DNA from: Brachionus koreanus
Taxonomy: Eukaryota; Rotifera; Eurotatoria; Ploima; Brachionidae
Length of the DNA stretch: 64,000 bases
Direction of reading: 5' to 3'
Assembly (NCBI GenBank): GCA_016987375.1
Contig: PJRA01000303.1
Coordinates: 130,201 to 194,200 of the forward strand
Shown piece after piece: positions 11,716-23,000 of this stretch; positions within the stretch are counted from its first letter, which is position 1; the number at the start of each line of letters is the position of its first letter. The notes below the pieces were generated by a model. That model was not told the DNA's origin. It saw only the letters and a list, made by a program, of their open reading frames with translations, and made no database searches. Both the position numbers and the translations under genes were made by a program.

Positions 11716-12454
11716 TAGTAAAAATTATTTTGCTGAATCATAGTAGATTTAATTAAACGCTCATTTAACTTTACAGATAAAAAATTTTTTAATATATTTT
11801 TTTAAATTTAATTTATAATTTTTAGTAAAGAAGTGATTGGAATTGTAAACACGCTGTTAAAAACGTTTGATTGAAATGCAAAATTATTTTTAAAGCAGTT
11901 TTTCTCTCAAATAGAATTTTGAAATTTCTTTTTAATTTAATTTTCAAGAGAAGGTGAATCTTTGCTTAGTAAAGAAGTTTTTTCTTAAGCAACTGCATGA
12001 ATAATATCATTAAATATTTAATTTATCTTGACCATATAAATTAAATGTTTTATTTTTTTCACTTAGGATTTATTTCTTTTTTGTATTTTACCATTTCTTA
12101 ACAGCATCATGGTCTGAATATATTAAAACGAATAAAATATTTTTTAAATTTTAATCAATTCTTTTTCAAAGAAAAAGACAATTTTTTTGACATTGAAGGA
12201 AATTTTAATTTTGTATTAGTTTTTAAAAAATTAAAAATTCGAAAATGAGACAATTTTAAACTTCTCTTATTTTATTTATTTTTTGTTATTAGTTTTACAC
12301 AGAAAAGCTTTAAAAAATATTGAAACAAAATTTAATTCTCTTATAAGAATATTTAATCATTAAAAAAATGAACTATTTTAAAATATTTAAGTTATAAGAT
12401 TGAAGCCTTACTAAATTTTTTTAAGTGTCTCAATACTTAGATGAAATAAGTATT

Positions 12455-15271
12455 ATGGAAGAAGAAGTTTATACATCTAATATTGAAAATACAACTGGGC
12501 AGTGTTTCGTAGCTTTACATATTGGAGCCGGCTATCACTCAGCTTCAAAAACAGGTGCATATAGACATTTGTGTGAAAAAATTTGCTCAGATGTAATCAA
12601 ATTACTAAAACAAGGTTATAATGCTCGAACAGCATGTGCAACTGCAGTTGCCTTACTAGAAGTATTTTTACTAAAACAAGAATTATTTATTTTCGATTTT
12701 TTCTATTCAAAAGCAAGAACAGTCCTTTGACAAATGCTGGAATCGGTTCAAATCTTACATTAGATGAAAAAATAGAGTGTGATTCAAGTATAATGGATAA
12801 AACAGGCTTTGGCTCAGTAGGTGCAATATCTAATATCAAAAATCCGATTATGGTTTCTTTGTCTTTGCTTGATGCCCAGTCCAAAGGAACTCTTTCACTC
12901 GGTCGCATAGTTCCATGGTAATTAAAGACTTAATTTTATTAATTGATTAATTAATACAATTGTTTTGATAGTATGCTGGTCGGAGAAGGAGCCAAAAAAT
13001 GGGCCATTGAACAAAACTTTGAGCAAGTTTCACAAGAAAGCATGAAAACAGGTATTCTGAATTAAATTTTATCTGAATAAATTTTTTAATTTAATTCTAG
13101 AATCAATGATTAAATCACATAGACACTATAAGCAGAAATTAGACGATTTTCATCAAAATAATTTAGTACAGCTAAATGCCAAAAATAGAAGTGATGAAGA
13201 AGCTCTTCTGGATACAGTTGGAGCTGTTTGTATAGACAGAGATGGAAATTTAGCAAGTGCAGCCTCTTCTGGTGGAATATTACTCAAACATCCTGGTCGA
13301 GTTGGTCACGCAAGTAGAAATTTAAAAATATATCTCAATGAAGTTAGTATTAATCTAAATTTAGGTTTTTTCGGATGTGGTTGTTGGGTTGAACAAGACA
13401 TTAAAACAAGTGAAGAAGAAACTAATTCAATTGGCATTTGCACTACTGGATGTGGTGAGTACATAATAAAGACACTTTTTGCTAAAGAATGTGCCCAGCA
13501 TATTCTCAAATATTCAGACAAGACTGACTATGATTTGAATGCATTTTTTAAAAAAAAATTTTTTGGTAATTTAATTTTTTTTCAGACTTGTTCTAAAGTA
13601 AAAATTACAGTGATTTTAATCGGAGTCTAATGCATTATGTGATCAAGAATTATGTACCTAAAAAAAAAAATTTTAAAAATTATGTGGTCAGAAAATAGAT
13701 GATTAGATTGTTTGAAATTAAATATTTAATTTTTTTTTAAATCTATTCTGTTAGGCGCACGCAATGGCAAATTTTAATGATGATTTTTGTCAAAATTTAT
13801 TATTAATATAAAATTAAATAATTTATATAAAATAAAAAATATTGGTGCAAAAAAAAAATTAAGTAAGGTATAAAGATTTAGTTATTAAATCATGTAAAAA
13901 TTAGTCTCGTATACAATAAAAAGTTAAGCATAAAATAAAAATTATACCATAAACCAAGTCTAAAATAAATCTTTTTTTTAAGTTTTCAGCTCTTTAAAAA
14001 TAATTTCGATTTCTAATTGAATCCTCAAAAACTCTCTTTTTGTAAAAAACTTCTTTGTAAGGCCATTAAAGCTCTCTAAAGTATTATTTGTTGAAGCAAA
14101 GTCGGAAACTTAAACGAATATTCGCCAATTATTCCATTCACTTTCAATACATTATTTTTAAAAAAGTCACCAAATGATTTAACATCAGACTCTTTGTCCT
14201 ATCGACTAAAGACTTTGATCTTGATTCAAAGAAATTCAGGTTCACTTTTTATGCTTTCCGAAGATTTATATGCAAAAAAAAAAATCTTGAGCTTTTATTT
14301 ATAATGCGATGGTTTAATTTTTTATGCTTTATTATTTTTTTAATGCATTCAATTTGATCATCAAGTTAATTATTATATTGATTCTTTAGTTTTTTCGAAC
14401 TGGGTTATCATCATTTACAATATTTTGTAGACTGTTATCTAGGGTTTTGTGAAACTTAGTAAAATAGAACAGAAAAAAATGTTAAAATTCTTATACTTTT
14501 ATTTTAAAAGGCAAAAGCAAGTTCTGTAAATGCAACATTCAAAGTTGCACTATTGATATCTCTAGAAAAATCTGGATATTTGGCATAATTTTGGACAAAT
14601 TTGGCTGAAATGATTTTGCAAAGACTTTGCACATCATTTGCAGACTTTTTCTTATGGTGCAGCTAAGTCTCATCTAGTCAAATTGGTTACATAATAAAAT
14701 TGACTCTTTATTTGAACTAAATAAAAATAATTTTGGAAAATAATTTAATTTTAATTAATAGTTTGTAATTTTTAAACAAATATAAAACAAGTCTGAATTT
14801 ATTAATTGTAACAATTTTGATATAATTGTATTTAAGGTGCCCCTTTGTTAAAAAATTTTGACGATAAGTTGATCGGCGCGCTTATTTGTAAATTGAGTAC
14901 CTTTGAAAATAACAAAAAAAATTGTAATTAGTAATTGTAATTAAAACTAATTAAAGTATAAAAAATTTTTTGTTTAAAGTAGAATTAATTGTAGCTCATA
15001 CAACTCCATCGATGTGCTTTGGATATATGTCGACAAATATGAATAGACCGACTGTAAAAATAACGTTTAAATTTTTAAAAATTTATTTATTCATTTTTTT
15101 ACCTAAATTAAGTCGGTAATGTCACGAATGAATGAAAATTCTTTTTCAATCAAAGAATCAGTTCAAATTACAAATTTTAATATTCACTTTGGAAATGAAT
15201 TAGAAAAAAAAATCGTAAGTCATGAGGAACATCATGAGGAACAAAGGAGTTGTAAGAAACAAAAACTTTAG
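12455..15271 (+). CDS. TASP1: Taspase-1 (threonine aspartase)
   Basis: Ntn-hydrolase that cleaves itself and then cuts nuclear regulators such as MLL/Trithorax and TFIIA after Asp. Exons 12455-12661, 12718-12917, 12972-13051, 13101-13313, 13365-13565, 14837-14923, 14980-15053 and 15113-15271 splice in frame to 406 residues (human about 420). Visible family features are HIGAGYHS near the N-terminus, LENSPLTNAGIGSN across the first junction, and LLDTVGAV, in which Thr201 would be the new N-terminal nucleophile. Others are SGGILLKHPGRVG, FGCGCWVE, CTTGCGEYI, and HTTPSMCFGYMS near the C-terminus. I chose ATG 12455 as start; the frame stays open slightly upstream but has no earlier ATG. A strong GTAAGT within the last exon (near 15215) leaves the exact C-terminus a little uncertain. 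Intron 5 is 1.27 kb and carries a transposase relic. Confidence 0.92.
13978..14645 (-). mobile_element. DDE transposase relic (MULE-like) within a taspase intron
   Basis: Antisense to taspase. The frame ending at 13978 encodes FASTNNTLESFNGLTKKF followed by a Thr-Lys-Arg-Glu motif. The TNNxLESxN signature near the C-terminus is characteristic of Mutator-like transposases. Farther upstream (14504-14645) another open piece reads ANDVQSLCKIISAKF and on to a stop. The pieces are in different frames with stops between, so the element is dead. Family assignment rests on the TNN-LESFN motif only. Confidence 0.5.
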
Positions 15272-16398
15272 ACATAAAAAATATTATTTTATAAAGACAA
15301 TGTTCGATTAAATTTTCATAATTTTTAGAACTTGAATTCGAGTGTAAATTTTTCTATTATTGATTTTTTATAAATAAAGTAAATTTTATTTTTTGCTAGT
15401 TTTTTAAACACAAAAATATCAACTATTTTTAAAAATAATGAAAAATAATCTATAATTTTTTTAATTAATCTAATTTTCATTTTTATTTTGAAATCAGTCA
15501 GATATTCAGTTAGAGAAATGAGCTAAAAAAGGACTGATTTTATTAGAAAGTTTGGTTCAATTTAAAGCTTTTCTAGATTTTGTTAAACAATGATAATTTT
15601 ACGGAAAAAGAACTTGGATTTCTAATGAATTTTACTACTTAGTATACTATATAATCAATAATGAAAATTTTTAAAGGAAAAAAATTCTTTATATTCGGTA
15701 AATTCAGTTTATTTATAAATGTTTTTAGATATTTATTTTCTTTTTACACAAATTTCTGATTGTATCACTAGAAATTCTGAAAATATAAATTATTTTTCGT
15801 AATTTTTTGTAATTTAAAAGATTTCTAGTTTTATTTTTTGTAGAGTATTGCTTGATAGCTCGATAAGCGAATAAATAAATAAACAGAGATTTAATCAATT
15901 AATTATAGAGGCATCTAATTTAATTTAGATTCAAGAGAAATGGGATTTTTTTTCCCAAGCAGGAGCGATAGTATTACTTTATTAATTATTATGAAATTTG
16001 GTGAAATCGAGAATTTTGCTGATACTGCTAAATATTTAATTAAACAAGATTTTATAAAATCTAATGATTTAAAAAGATTTAGTGATTTAAAATTAGTTAT
16101 GTTAACAGTAAATTTAGCTATGGAAAATTTTGATAAACAGATAAAAAAAAGTAACCTCTTTTAATCCATAAGCAATATAACATGTAATAATAATAAAAAT
16201 TTTAATTTTTGACTATATTTTCTTCTTTTTTGTTTTCGAGTATACCCAAATCTCGATCGAAGTCCAGTCAAAGTTTGAGCAACATCGATCATCAATCTTC
16301 ATCATGTAACTCCATTCAATCAGAAATATTCATAAATTAAATTAGAATTAAAATAACTTTTGGTTTAATTAATGGAAAGGTTCTAGCGGAATATAAAC
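15272..16398. other. Non-coding AT-rich stretch
   Basis: 3' flank of taspase followed by featureless sequence. A 74-codon plus-strand frame at 15940-16164 has no recognisable domain and low-complexity composition; I do not call it. Confidence 0.55.
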
Positions 16399-16448
16399 CA
16401 AGAGTTTATTCTGATGAATATTATTACGTTGAGTCATGAAATTTTTGG

Positions 16449-16476
16449 TTTTAATAAATGTTTGATATTTTTAGAT
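16449..16476 (+). repeat. Left 28-bp target-site duplication of the LINE fragment
   Basis: Identical to 16919-16946. The same 28 bp occurs once, uninterrupted, in the paralogous copy B (around 23824-23851, complement), which therefore represents the empty site. Confidence 0.8.
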
Positions 16477-16918
16477 ATTCCCTTTTATTACAGTACTATC
16501 TCCTTGAATATTTTCATTCTTTTTCTTCGCCTCCTCTCTCAAGCATCTATCAAACTATCTCTCAGCTGGCATTCTATCTTTGTTGACATAAATTCTGCTG
16601 AAACCATCAACTCTTTTAAGATTTCTTGTTTTCTTCAGAGCCGTATCTCGATGACTATTTTCATTAAACTCTACCAAAACTAAGCTAGGAACAGCTCGCT
16701 CTTGAGCATTGACATTATTTTGATCAAGAGGAGTATTTTTTTTCTTAAGCCTTTTGTGACTCTTGACATCAGAATACTGTAAACCCAAGTTTTCAACCAA
16801 TTTAGTAATTGATTGCTTCTCAGAATTTTTTCTCTCTTCTTCAGTACCAGTATTTGATTCAACAAGACCAGTTACAATAACATTATTTTCCTTGCGACTT
16901 ATGGAAGTTTATATTTTT
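16477..16918 (-). mobile_element. LINE ORF1 fragment (RRM-like region), inserted in repeat copy A
   Basis: On the minus strand the insert encodes RKENNVIVTGLVES, then LVENLGLQYSDV, a VPSLVLVEF strand, and IYVNKDRMPAER before a frameshift/stop. Beyond the shift it reads DRCLREEAKKKNE. This order (NVIVxGLxES, xVxF, IYVNxDxxxxER, basic tail) is the ORF1 protein of CR1/L2-like non-LTR retrotransposons. It is 442 bp, lacks both element ends and a poly-A tail, and is bounded by 28-bp direct repeats. Confidence 0.75.
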
Positions 16919-16946
16919 TTTTAATAAATGTTTGATATTTTTAGAT
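16919..16946 (+). repeat. Right 28-bp target-site duplication of the LINE fragment
   Basis: Exact second copy of 16449-16476; immediately after it the similarity to repeat copy B resumes with CAAGCATCTTTAAAATTC. Confidence 0.8.
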
Positions 16947-17693
16947 CAAGCATCTTTAAAATTCTTTAGACCATATTATATGTTAAATCAACAGAATTGA
17001 AAGCCATTCAAAATTAATAATATGCCTAATTAATTGTTTGTTTGATACTAAAAAATTTTAAAATTAAAGATTTAGAATTTAGCGCTGTAATTAAATTAAA
17101 GACAAAGGCTTATCAGCAACTCTAAAAATGAAAATCATGTAACTTAAATTTGATAAATAAAGCTAACAAATTGAAATTTCAAAGGTATTATTATTTGTGA
17201 TTAGATGTGAATCCGTTTTCGAAATTTTGTAGACAGAAATCAATGGTTGTATCAATCTCAACCAGTCATGAAAATATAACACTTTTATAAAAAGGTGATG
17301 TTGTGTGTTTGGTTGAATTTCCATGGGGTACAATGCACTTTGGGATTATACCAGACGGTCCATCTATATAAATTCAGAACTTTATTCTAAACAATAAAAA
17401 CGAATGCATGATTCACTTAAAAAAAACCTTCTTTGGTCAGCCAAAAGCTAGGTTTGTTTCTTCAAGAAAACATTGGATCTCATATAACTAGAAGAACGAA
17501 CTTTTTCCTCATCCAGCATATAGCCAAGATCTTTCTCTCTCTCTCTTTGATTCTCATCTTTTTTCGTTAAATGGCTCATTTTCTTAGAAGACGGCATTTA
17601 ACTTACCAAGACATAGTTAAAGAAAGATGTATTGAGCTTTTTGGCACCAAAAGCCGTAAATGGTACAACAGAGGAATGAAACAACTCGCTGAT

Positions 17694-19657
17694 TCATCCT
17701 AACAAAATTCGAATAATAATTTTACATAAAATTTAAGTTTTTTTCCAAATGATATCTTTATTTTTATTTTAAAATTTGTTAAATTAAAGAGATTCTTAAG
17801 AGAATGTATAGAAAATCTACAAAAAATCTTTAAAATTTTTTGTCTGGGAAACCAGCATTTATAGAACATGATATGACAAGTTTATTTTTAATACAAATAG
17901 AAACTTATAAGACATCTTATAAGCTTAATCGAAATATTTCTTTAGAATACAAAAAGACCTTTCTTTTCTGTCGTTATCAATAAATTCTGATATTTGAGTA
18001 AATTCACCATTTAAATTTAGCTGAAAATATATTTTATCAAATATTTTTATTAATTAAATAATTAAAAATATATAAATATAATTAAATTGATTATAAAAAT
18101 TAGTTGTATAACTAGTATTAATTTTGTCTTTAATGCAAAATTTTTGAGTAAATGTATGCATCTATTAATTTATTTTTAAGCGCTTATCTACAATGTATTT
18201 AACAAAAATATTTAAAGCAAAATGACTTAAATGATCTAAAGTATATCATTTATGTACACGCAAGCCACAATAAGCATAATCAACAAATACAAATCCACCA
18301 TTCGGCAAATATTTAGAAAAGTCCGCAAAAAATATTTATTTGTATTCGGATTAGATTTAAGATTATTCTATTATTTCAATTTTGGATTTTTTTTAATTAT
18401 ATTTGAGCATTTTTAAGATTATTTAGACAAAAAAACTTAACTAGAATAGAAGATTAAAGTTAGATTTTGTTTTGTACAAAAAATAAACACTTCGTCTTGT
18501 CCGATCATTTAGACTAGTAAAATTGAGATTATTTAGTTGAATATTTGAGACTGCCTTAAATATAAACAAAATAAATGATAATTTTAAATAATTTAAAGTA
18601 TTCTAAATAAATATTCATCTAAGGTGTGCTTAGATTTACTTATTAGCAAAAAGAAAAACGTTTAATTAAAAGAAAGAGAAACACAAATAGAATGCAGTAT
18701 GGACAATAGGAATTTTGGCCCGATATTTTATCGGCCGTCTCTACAAAAGTTCTTGACAAACTAAAACTTGTTCAACGTGTTCGTCTTTTTTTAAATTAAT
18801 TCTTTAAACGTTTCAATTTAGCATGATCTTGAATTTTTTTTCTAGATTAAAAGCTCTTAGAGCAAAATTTCAAGTGCAATTTATTAAAGGCATTTTTCTA
18901 AAATGTTCAAATTATCAAAAACTATAAATACATATTTTAAAAAAAGTGTCTTAAAAAATTAAAACAAAAATTTTCTTTTTACAAATTTAGGTGAATTTCT
19001 CTGATTTTTTATGCATCTAAATTCAATTTCGAAAAATATTGTTTAATATAGAAAGAGTGAAGTTTCCTTTTGGCATTTATAATCAAGTTCAAGTGATGTT
19101 TAATCCCGTTTGCAATTAGTAATCTTAATCAAATAATAGCTTAGGGATTAATAGAATAGCCATAAGAGTCCAATAATTTATAATGAATGAAAAAATATTT
19201 TTGTCTTTAATATTCTGTCAAATAGAGTTTTAATGCTAGAGCAAACTCAAATCAATCTAATTGTTACTACTAAGATTTACAATTTTAATTTTTGACCGAA
19301 AGATAGTCTTTTATCTCAAACTTAGAAATAAAAACTCTCTTTAAGTAACCAAGACTCTATTGTTGTGACATGACGCCGGTTTGTATTTGATTTAAATCGA
19401 TTAATTCAATTTCTTTATGCAGAGTTTTAATTAAAAACGAAAACTTATTAAAAAATTTGTTTTTCTTTTTCTTTTTTTATTTTTTGAGCCTCAAGTAATT
19501 GAGTTGTATTAAGGAAAATACTCGAAAGTAAGCAAAAGCAAAAAATTAATTAAGGGTCAGTAAATTTTAGAATAATTTAGAATTTCTGAATAGGTAAATA
19601 AACAAACTGTAACTGATTTGAAATTTTCTACAAAAATAATTTAACCTAAATTTTATA
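17694..19657. other. Gene-poor AT-rich stretch
   Basis: No gene model supported. A short minus-strand open piece around 18255-18335 reads NGGFVFVDYAYCGLRVHK and might be a relic, but it has no partner exons. No ligand-binding-domain exon for the downstream receptor was found here. Confidence 0.5.
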
Positions 19658-19970
19658 ATGATAGAATTTGCTTTTCACCTGTTTTCAAAATTAGTGTGTT
19701 TGTCTATTGGCTTAAGAGTAATCGTAGCCTGTTCAATGCCTGTAGGTAAGGCTTTTACAAAAATTTAATCAAAATAGATCGATACGTTTGCCTCAAGTCA
19801 TTTAATTTTAATTTTCACTAATAACTTATTTATATCTTTTTTTAGAAGCTTTTTTGATCAATAAACATTATTATCGAACTTTTCGAACATACAAATTAAC
19901 ACAATACAATTACCAAAAGTACCATAAGCGATGGAATTTTTTTCCTAATCAAATTAATCAAACAATTTAA
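19658..19970 (+). CDS. Possible two-exon small secreted peptide (70 aa)
   Basis: Exon 19658-19745 encodes a basic-then-hydrophobic start, MIEFAFHLFSKLVCLSIG, followed by VIVACS, which resembles a signal peptide. A GTAAGG donor and TTTTTTTAG acceptor join it in frame to 19846-19970, giving a Tyr/Lys/Asn-rich mature part (HYYRTFRTYK, YQKYHKRW) and a stop. The total is 70 residues. It ends 43 bp before the receptor start codon. It may be a real small gene, an upstream open frame in the receptor leader, or chance. An alternative donor (GTAGGT at 19742) could splice the signal peptide onto the receptor exon in frame. Confidence 0.35.
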
Positions 19971-20013
19971 ATAAAACTGGTCAAAGTAAAAGAATCAGTT
20001 ATTTGGCGTAATA

Positions 20014-23000
20014 ATGGATGATCTAAAACAATTCTACTTGCTTGAATACGAAATTAAGCGTTTACAACCAACTATCGCAATCATCACGATTCTGTTAAGT
20101 TCTTTAGGAATTTTTTTATCAATTTTATTTTTTGTTTTCAACATAAAAAATCGAAATTTTCGGTAAATATTTTATTTCAATTATACACTTGCTTTTAAAT
20201 TTTGCCTCAGATAACTTGAATGAAATATTTTGATAATATTCCCTGTTATTAGGATTGTTCTTAATAAGCCAAAGTCAATATTAAAAGATAAGAAGCTTAA
20301 AAAAAAAACAGTTAAAAAAATCTAGCCATTTTTTCATGCATTCGATTTTTTTATTAAAGAAAACAAAAAACATTTTTATTCTTATTTAACAAAAGTGAAA
20401 AATTTAAAGAATTTGATTCAAATTTGAATAAATTCATTTTCTTGCCTAAATTAATTTGAAAAAAATTTTTTTTTGTTCATGTTTTCGTCTATTTTTACTA
20501 ATATTTAGACAATTTTGAAAATTTTTTAATTACAATATTTTTACTTAATACATTCAAATATTCAATAGCACTGTGGCAAGTACAAGATAAGATCTTAGAA
20601 AAATATATTTTATTCTTCAAGCTACTGTTGTTTGTCTTTCACTGCTTCATTTCAACTGTTCATAAAATTTAACCTCACTTGCAACCAAGATCCCAAAATG
20701 GCACGTTTATGCAAGAGCATGTTCACTCTTAAGAATTAATTTTAAATAACTTTTTGTCTGCTTCGAAATGCACGATAATCTAAACCTTCATTTTAAAAAT
20801 AAATTAATTAATTTTTTTTCAGTTCATTTGATTTCAAAGTTCATTTCGTTTTTTTCTTAACACTCAAAAATCGGAGGGCTCTTTTGAACCCCTTTTGTAA
20901 CTTCCTTTATTTGTNNNNNNNNNNNNNNNNNNNNNNNNNNNNNNNNNNNNNNNNNNNNNNNNNNNNNNNNNNNNNNNNNNNNNNNNNNNNNNNNNNNNNN
21001 NNNNNNNNNNNNNNNNNNNNNNNNATGTTGATTATTTAAATTTTTTATTAATTTTTTAATTAAATAATTTAAAAAGGCTGTATCGGCATTTTATTAAATT
21101 TTTTTTCATGGAAAAAGTTTTTTTTTTTATTTCAAAAGCATAGCACAGTATTTTATCATCTGGATTAGCAATATTTTGTGATAAATTTAGCCTCAAAGTT
21201 TAAAAGTATATTCAGAGTTGTTCAAAAATCAAAAAGTCAAAGTCAAGTCAAAAGACTGCAATTTGAAAAAATTTAAGATTTAAAATGACTTCTTTTTTTT
21301 GTTGACTTTTACACAAGTCTAACCATATCAAATGAAGTTTAGAATGCAAATAATTAAAGTCAATCTAAATCAAAATGATTTATTTGGGCTGCAGAATTGA
21401 GACCATTTGAAAACGAACATATCAAAATCCTTAGAAACTTAGAGAAAAAACAAGTTAAACAAAACACATTTTTCAAAAGAGAATATTTAAAAATTAATTA
21501 AGTTTTTTAAAAAAATATATTTTCAGCTTAATTAATTAAAATTTAAAAATATCAATTTATCCAAATCTTCATGTCCTTTTATTACTTTTTTGTTTTTTTA
21601 TTAAATTAGTTTAGGCTGTAAAATTTTAGAGAATTTTCAGAATAATTTTTTAACTTGATTTATTTTAAAAAATCAAAAAATAAAATTGACAGGCTCTTAA
21701 ACAATAAATCCTTAACTTATTTAGATAATTAAAATCAAGTTCAATGAATCAGTAATAAAAGTGTTTTTTTTTATTGATTTTATTTTATTTTATCCGTACC
21801 AAGCTTAGGCTCCTTCTGATTAAATTAATATAAAAAAAATAATTTTTAAAGGTTTGAATTTAGAAGAAAATTAAAAAAAAAGATATAATTAAAAAGTGCG
21901 TAAAATTATTTTCTGTTGGTATTTTTTAAATTTGATCTTGAATAAAGCTAAAAATTGAAATTATTTTGTTAAAAATTCTCGTTTTATATTTAAATAGAGC
22001 AAGTGGTGACAATTATTAAAATTTAATTTTAATCTCAATTTGTTTTTAAGTCTAATCAAAATGTCAAGTCCTAATATAAATAATATAATTAATATTAATT
22101 GTACATTGTTATACATATGCCCGATACTAAATAGTGTCAAAGGATTATATATTACAAATGAAATAATTGCTAATATAATGTGTCAGGTAAATTTTCAAAA
22201 TAAGAATTTAGATTGAATATTTTTTATTCTAAATTTAGCTTAATACCTGGATAATTCCTCTGAGTTCGACAGCAGTTTACGCAGCAATGTTGGCTAAAGC
22301 ATGGCGAATTTTCAAAATATTCGACACTTCTCCACAGAATAAAAAAATTGTCATCAAAGATATTCGACTTGTTATTTATATAATAATTATAATGCTTGTT
22401 GATTTGATAATACTGTCTGTATGGCAATTTTCGGATTCGGTAAAATTAAGAGCTCGTTACGTTTATGAGGCCACGTCTCAGCCTACTCGACTGTTTGTTC
22501 CAATAAAACAAACAAAGAATTGGACAGACACTGAGCTGCCAAATAGCGATATTTCGCTCATAAAAAATTTATCACATCAAACAAATCAGTTAAAATTAGT
22601 GTTTGAATGCAATTCAAATCTCAATGAAGTATGGATAACGATTTTGACTATGTATAAAATTATTCTACTGATGTACGGCATTTACTTGGCATGGATTATT
22701 CGAAATATCAATGTACCTTCAATGAACGACTCCAAATATCTTCTATTAAGCACTTATACCATCATTATATGCGGACTTGGCTCTATGACTTTAATGCAAT
22801 TGCTTAAAGATTGGCCAGATGTTGTTCAAGCATTTTTCACAATTGGTATCATAATATCTACATGCACAACACAATGCCTCCTTTTTATACCAAAAGTAAT
22901 TTTTTTTATTTTTTTTAAAACTAACTTTTTTGGGTGAAGAAAAAAAAAAGATTTTGATACTCTAGAAATATTTAAATTTGTTAAAATTAAAAAAGAATTT

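Larger units (their letters stand above)
9406..12454. other. Intergenic DNA between the EFHC2-like and taspase genes
   Basis: AT-rich 3' flank with several AATAAA-type signals (near 9483 and 9711), then unremarkable sequence. It contains a minus-strand open frame ending at 10941 (listed separately) and a fragment of a dispersed repeat near 11620-11715. Confidence 0.6.
16399..17693 (+). repeat. Dispersed repeat copy A (interrupted by a LINE fragment)
   Basis: Highly similar, in inverted orientation, to copy B at 23253-23899. The shared left part runs from AAGAGTTTAT through the LINE target site; the shared right part includes a CT-rich tract near 17540. It ends with a short open frame, 17571-17702, starting MAHFLRRRHLTYQDIVKERC and containing FGTKSRKWYNRG. 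An internal frame GDVVCLVEFPWGTMHFG before PDG is present in A but deleted in B. No known family recognised; it behaves like a degenerate multi-copy gene or transposon. Confidence 0.7.

Noticed and set aside
15940..16164. 74-codon plus-strand frame (MGFFFPSRSDSIT...)
   Set aside because: Low-complexity Lys/Leu/Phe composition, no domain, no supporting neighbours.
17536..17560. CT-rich simple tract as a regulatory site
   Set aside because: It is part of the dispersed repeat (also in copy B), so it carries no locus-specific signal.
18255..18335. Minus-strand peptide NGGFVFVDYAYCGLRVHK resembling part of a methyltransferase
   Set aside because: Too short and isolated; no adjacent exon or motif to support it.
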